Source: Omphiscola glabra (lineage: Eukaryota; Mollusca; Gastropoda; Lymnaeidae). Taken from it: a DNA stretch of 64,000 nt. The notes beneath the pieces are model-generated. The model was not told where the DNA came from. It saw only the letters and a program-made list of their open reading frames with translations, and did not search any database. The position numbers were made by a program, and so were the translations under genes. Below, in pieces: positions 60,401 through 64,000 of the stretch (positions within the stretch are counted from its first letter, which is position 1; every line of letters begins with the position of its first letter). The stretch spans positions 22,572,537 to 22,636,536 of the forward strand of contig OZ024804.1 in assembly GCA_964017045.1 (NCBI GenBank), read 5' to 3'.

Positions 60401-63358
60401 CAAAAATAGTTTGTGGTCATTTCTAAGAAACCAATCATTATGTTATTTTATAAATGAGATTTCTGGCTTTGGAGCTGATGTTTTGAATCCCTAAGAATAT
60501 ATTCTAATTTCATCTCATAATATGTTCTAATCTAAGGTTTATTTAAAGACCCCCAAGAGTAAAATACCATTTTCTAATAACATGTAAAGTTATAAGCAAT
60601 TTTATTTTTTATTTGAAATCAACAGAAACCTTTCTATTCAGCAAGAAACGATCCAATAAATAATATAATATAAGTTGACTATCTGCAGTGAAATTAAAGG
60701 GAGCATAATTCCTCCTCCTTTGACTGCTAAGTAGTAAGCCCAAACAAGTACCTGTACAATAATTGTTGCATCATGGTAGGCAACAACACGCGCTGTTCGA
60801 ATGCTACGCCTCCGTCTTCTTGGGCGATGGCGGTGAAAGTATGCTGTCATTTCAGGAGTGGTCTCCCGTGGCAATGGCACAGTCAAACATCGCAGTGTTT
60901 CTTTTTCAAATATCATCAGCTCATTCCTGATTCTGTCAATGTTATATAGTTGCTGCTTAAACGTACATAGCTTTAGTATAATGTAACTAATTCTAATAAT
61001 GTTATACAGCATTGCTGCCATTTAAACACACCAGACATACGTAGTTATGGTATGCTGTTGCTATTAGAAGATATGATTGTATTTGAAATATAACCAACAA
61101 AGTAATTATTGTAACTTAAAAATCACTTGAGTTGAAATCTTTTATGCAAAACATCCAAAACTAACCCAGTTCAAGTAATTGTTTGAAGTTTCTTTGAGTT
61201 GAGCTAATTGTGACTAAATTATGAAATTTAACTGTATGGATTCATTTGATTTCACTTTAATCCAATTCTTCCTTCTATGTTTTGTCAATGCAGATGCTGT
61301 ACTGTAAGACCTTGAAATATGAACGCCCCCCAGAACTCAAACAAAAAAATCCAACAAAGTTTTGCTAGAAACAAACGCTGCTTTGGAATCTGAATGCCCA
61401 GCGTGTTATTTACATGTTTTAGTGTGCATGTTTCCCCAGCATTCGGACCACCCTTACACTTAGTCCCTTACATGTTAGTCCATTGTTGAAAGCTGCGGTG
61501 CAAGCATCTCATGTGATTTCTAGCTGCTAATTTTATGCTTTTGTGCTTGTTTTGTGTAATTTTCGTATTATATTTTTATAACTAGGTATTTTCGCCAAGG
61601 ATCCTAAAAAGTGTAATGAGGAAATTAGCTGTTGGGGCTACAATTGAAGTAAATAAATATCTTATCACTAAGCACGAAAGCGACATACGTGAGGCTGATC
61701 TCGCTACTATGTTTGGGATGCCTAAATGATTATGATTTTGAAAAATAAAAATAAACAAGCTATCAAAGAACCTGATATGGCAAAAAGGGATATGATGCTA
61801 ACTTCTAGAATATTGAAAAGTATGGAAGAGATGGAAAAACTCCTTTTAGTTTGTTTGTACCCAGGAAAGGATTAATCCATTTTCTATTATCTTAAATGGA
61901 AAAAATTGTTTGGGAACTGAAAGGTATTAAGTTCAGATTCCAAGGTATAACTGTATCTAAAAATTTTAGTTTTAGGGCTACTGCAGCATCAGTGAATGAA
62001 ACCAACTATACTTGCAACCTAAGAACCATGACAACTACATATTTAACCCTTTGAACCCTTGGCTACTGGGCCTAAAATACCCAATCACCTGGGCTCCTGG
62101 GAAAAAATGTCCACACACTGACACACAAGCAAACAAAATCAAATGATTATAAAATTAAATAAATTTTATTTATTTCAATCTAAACGTGTCTGTTAGTAGT
62201 CCATTAGTATTATAAAATGTGTCACAGAAATAAAATTGTCTTAGAAATGTTGTAAAATTTCATAGTAAAAGGTCATTTATACGGCCCTGATTTTTTATAA
62301 AAGCCAAGGCTAGAACTAGGGGGTAGACCTTGTTTAGTTTATTCCCTAACAACACATCGATAGCACTAGAACTAGAACTAGAAGTTGTAGTCAATCGATC
62401 GTCACTATCATTGTCTATTTATTTATTTCACTCCTTTTTCAAAACAAAATAAATATTTTATAAATTATTTACATTATCGATAAAACTACTCTAGTTTTTG
62501 TCCTTGAGAAAAGTAATTATTGCATTTTCGCCACTTCTATACATCGAAAAACATTACTAAAACATAACAAAAACAATGCAACCATGGGACGGCCATTACT
62601 GTGACCTTTCCCAAGTCACGTGATAAACCATGAACTCAGTATTTATAACACATTTTACATACGGACTGTTGATCTATGGTAAGGTATGGGAGACCGATAT
62701 ATTGGTCTGGCGGGTTGTGGATTTTTAAGGCGCAGACCGATGAAGCGGGATCGCGGGTTCAAAGGGTTAATAACACTGAAAGTGCCTTAAAATTTACTAC
62801 TTAAACAGAACATGCTTAAAGCCTAATTCAAGTTAAAATTAAAACATATGAACTGAAAAAAATAATTAATTGTACAGTAAAATAACTTAGTGAACTGTGA
62901 AACGATTGACTGAAGTAAAGAAAAAGAAAGTAAAGAAAAAGAAAGTAAGGAAAAAGAAAGTAAAGAAAAAGAAAGTAAAGAAAAAGAAAGTAAGGAAAAA
63001 GAAAGTAAGGAAAAAGAAAGTAAAGAAAAAGAAAGTAAGGAAAAAGAAAGTAAAGAAAAAGAAAGTAAGGAAAAATGTAAACGGATTACTTGAATCCACA
63101 TCTGAAAAAGCGCCCCTCCATTGTGTCGGGTTTGTTGAGAGATCCATTCAGCTGCAGCAGTGGCTGGCGATGTGATGTGTAGTCGGCTTGATCAGAGAAG
63201 CCACAGATGAACCTATGGTCACGACACCAGCTGCCAAAAGAGCAGCTCATCAGCTCATCACATGTGGCACTCGATATCAGAAGCTTGTAGAAGTCAATCT
63301 TGTTGGAAACTTGGGGCTTCCTCTTAGACTTTGATGAAAAAGTCAGCGTGTTCCCCAT
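57147..63358 (-). CDS. SOCS-box protein, seven coding exons, 412 aa (reconstructed)
   Basis: Exons on the minus strand: 63358-63090, 60932-60752, 60329-60132, 59642-59508, 59020-58944, 58204-58093 and 57413-57147. All introns are GT-AG, and the phases join to 1239 nt (412 codons plus TAA). Residues 376-385 match a BC box (SLQDLCRRAI) and 397-400 (LPLP) match a CUL5 box; together they form a C-terminal SOCS box. SOCS boxes recruit elongin B/C and cullin-5, so a role as ubiquitin-ligase substrate receptor is inferred. Residues about 85-370 alternate short hydrophobic strands with polar turns, suggesting a degenerate beta-propeller as in WSB1/WSB2, whose length is similar. No canonical GH...WD repeats are visible, so orthology is not claimed. 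A basic cluster (residues 123-135) is NLS-like. Gly2 with Thr6 fits an N-myristoylation pattern. The start has a strong context (ACCATGG). No transcript evidence is available, and an upstream non-coding exon cannot be excluded. Confidence 0.87.
57778..57888 (+). repeat. 35-bp tandem repeat in intron 6, 3 copies
   Basis: Unit CAATATAATTGGGTTTTCCC plus CAAACTCCACCCTCT, wholly intronic. Confidence 0.95.
58093..58204 (-). CDS. SOCS-box gene exon 6 (residues 287-324)
   Basis: Acceptor TTGATCAG and donor CAT|GTAAGT. The 112-nt exon restores phase 0 (77 + 112 = 63 codons). It encodes SSPTGDYLAVRYTF and HILILHYPDF, typical of a propeller strand pair (S/P-x-G-x-hydrophobic-hydrophobic). Confidence 0.85.
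58768..58918 (+). repeat. Degenerate 18-bp repeat in intron 5
   Basis: About eight copies of ATGCTTATCTAAATAC-like words, about 25 bp downstream of the exon 5 donor on the gene strand. Confidence 0.85.
58944..59020 (-). CDS. SOCS-box gene exon 5 (residues 262-286)
   Basis: Acceptor TTTTTTCTAG and donor AG|GTTTGT. The 77-nt exon leaves phase 2, matched by the next exon's single leading base. It encodes YKTSDWSVTSQYILPISDAT. It is too short to find as an open frame and was recovered by splice signals and phase. Confidence 0.82.
59129..59208 (+). repeat. ~51-bp duplication in intron 4
   Basis: TCATGTACGGCAGAGTGCAC recurs as TCATGTACGGCAGAGTACAC about 51 bp later. Confidence 0.9.
59508..59642 (-). 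CDS. SOCS-box gene exon 4 (residues 217-261)
   Basis: Acceptor TCTTCTGCAG and donor AAG|GTTAGT, phase 0 at both ends, 45 codons. The peptide includes HIIAAGNRSIKV, resembling the core strand of a WD-like blade although the Trp-Asp signature is absent. Confidence 0.85.
60132..60329 (-). CDS. SOCS-box gene exon 3 (residues 151-216)
   Basis: Acceptor CTACTTTTCAG and donor CAG|GTGAAA, phase 0 at both ends, 66 codons. It encodes alternating hydrophobic strands, including KFFIINLEQQKCCGQFILYN and RRWYEVYISPSSTHVVL, the kind of four-strand blade content expected of a propeller. No stop codons lie within the exon. Confidence 0.85.
60752..60932 (-). CDS. SOCS-box gene exon 2 (residues 90-150)
   Basis: Acceptor ATTGACAG ends at 60933. 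A second in-frame acceptor ATCAG at 60927 would drop two codons, so the exact start is uncertain by 6 nt. The donor is CAG|GTACTT, phase 0. It encodes a strand-turn-strand segment around FEKETLRCLTVPLP, then an arginine-rich run HRHRPRRRRRSIR (residues 123-135) that may be a nuclear-localisation or RNA/acid-binding patch. Confidence 0.82.
62912..63074 (+). repeat. 15-bp polypurine minisatellite in intron 1
   Basis: About 11 copies of a unit like GTAAAGAAAAAGAAA (plus strand), with GTAAGG variants. On the gene strand it is a pure pyrimidine-like tract beginning about 15 nt past the exon 1 donor. The Lys-rich and Phe-rich frames over it are repeat artefacts. Confidence 0.95.
63090..63358 (-). 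CDS. SOCS-box gene exon 1 (start exon, residues 1-89)
   Basis: Starts at ATG 63358-63356 in ACCATGG context and ends in phase 2 before GTAATC at 63089. The peptide begins MGNTLTFSSKSKRK, a Gly2 start compatible with N-myristoylation, followed by a Lys/Arg-rich stretch. Read past the donor, the frame stops at once (TAA at 63088-63086), which supports splicing here. A polypyrimidine tandem array begins about 15 nt into the intron. Confidence 0.78.
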
Positions 63359-63374
63359 GGTGCTCTGTGTTCAT
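63324..63374 (-). other. Overlapping upstream ORF (16 codons)
   Basis: An ATG at 63374-63372, 16 nt upstream of the main start and out of frame with it, opens a 16-codon frame. It ends at TAA 63326-63324, inside exon 1. If transcribed it could damp initiation at the main ATG. The transcription start site is unknown. Confidence 0.4.
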
Positions 63375-63792
63375 GCTGGTCAAATAGAATGACGGTTAGA
63401 AGAATAGAACATTTTGAATTTTTAACATGGATGTAGCATGCTTTGCAACCAAAATTTCAAGCCAAGAAAACATTTTTGGTCTGACTAATGTAATTTTTCT
63501 TGCTATAGAAACCTGTAGCACTAAACTCCTAAGCTTATTTAGAGAGCTTTTTTTTCTTTCACTACTTTATGTACAGAGATGAATGTTTAATATATTCTAT
63601 AAGTTTTAGGAATCATGAAAGTTTCAATGAGATTAAGATAAAATACTTGTAATATTTTAAAACATAATTAATGTTGAACATTCTAATTACAACTCAGGAT
63701 TGAAATATATTTTAAAAAATTAATCGAGATTGAAATGTTTTTGCCAATTAATTGAGATATTTTAGTGATACATGCATAATACATCTGGGTTA

Positions 63793-64000
63793 TCATTATT
63801 ATTATTAGGTGGTTTTATATAGCGCAGTACCACAGCCTAGGGCTAGGCTCACTGTGCTTCACATAAAAATCAGCAATTGCAGAAACTAATACATTTAAAA
63901 GCATCATTTGGTGAAAAGCTTGAGCTCACCCACTCAAATACTATCTACCCCTGTCTAGCCACGGACAGCACCCAGCAGAATCGAGCATTGTTTATCAGCC
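63793..64000 (-). mobile_element. SINE-like retroelement 3' part with ATT tail (tentative)
   Basis: Read on the minus strand, the segment ends with GCGCTATATAAAACCACC followed by an (AAT/ATT)n microsatellite at about 63793-63808. That layout is common for molluscan short retroelements. The 5' part runs off the window, and no tRNA-like A/B box was identified. Confidence 0.35.

Noticed and set aside
60926..60932. Alternative exon 2 acceptor at ATCAG
   Set aside because: Also in frame, so not excluded. The upstream TTGACAG was preferred without strong evidence, a two-residue difference.
62887..63175. Lys-rich (KKKVK) and Phe-rich ORFs
   Set aside because: Frames of the 15-bp intronic repeat.

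Overview
This window looks like nuclear DNA from an animal, most likely a mollusc and plausibly a gastropod. Three things point that way: a spliced gene with GT-AG introns, non-LTR retrotransposon and hAT/PIF-type MITE remnants, and an extreme load of unrelated minisatellites. There are no operons, ribosome-binding sites, CRISPR arrays or prokaryote-style genes. SPIN-like MITEs fit a pond-snail-like genome (I recall SPIN elements being reported from a pond snail), but the species cannot be fixed from the sequence.

Only one protein-coding gene is convincing. It lies on the minus strand, 63358 down to 57147, and I rebuilt it as seven coding exons with GT-AG introns and consistent phases. They give a 412-residue protein ending in a clear SOCS box: a BC box with the SLxxLC pattern at about residues 376-385 and LPLP at 397-400. 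It is probably the substrate receptor of an elongin B/C-CUL5 ubiquitin ligase. The upstream region has the beta-strand-rich look of a degenerate propeller. I do not recognise a named orthologue.

1-46 kb is accessory, gene-free DNA. It is dominated by more than 40 tandem arrays with units of 12-80 bp, most with a different unit. The largest are a 30/33-bp array of about 1.9 kb (29.6-31.5 kb), a 33-bp array (22.0-22.9 kb), a G-rich 32-bp array (17.4-18.0 kb), a 42-bp array (4.7-5.3 kb) and a 45-bp array (31.7-32.3 kb). Several show higher-order organisation. Nearly all long open frames here are repeats read in whichever frames lack stops. Between the arrays are three SPIN-like hAT MITEs, two copies of another hAT-type MITE with perfect 8-bp target duplications, two PIF/Harbinger-like MITEs with TTA duplications, and a LINE C-terminal fragment. 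Runs of 12-18 consecutive Gs (or Cs) recur every few kilobases.

45.6-46.7 kb (minus) and 52.2-54.2 kb (plus) are decayed non-LTR retrotransposons with recognisable reverse-transcriptase motifs. Each has been invaded from within by a tandem repeat made of its own sequence. 46.7-57.1 kb is otherwise AT-rich with few repeats, and its right end probably includes the 3' UTR of the SOCS-box gene.

Shorter gaps not listed separately (about 140-386, 2790-3060, 6706-6890, 20880-21030, 24070-24395, 29272-29614, 35386-35832, 37884-38036, 42445-42735, 43934-44180, 47960-48229) hold nothing I can name beyond simple A/T, CA or TA/TG runs.
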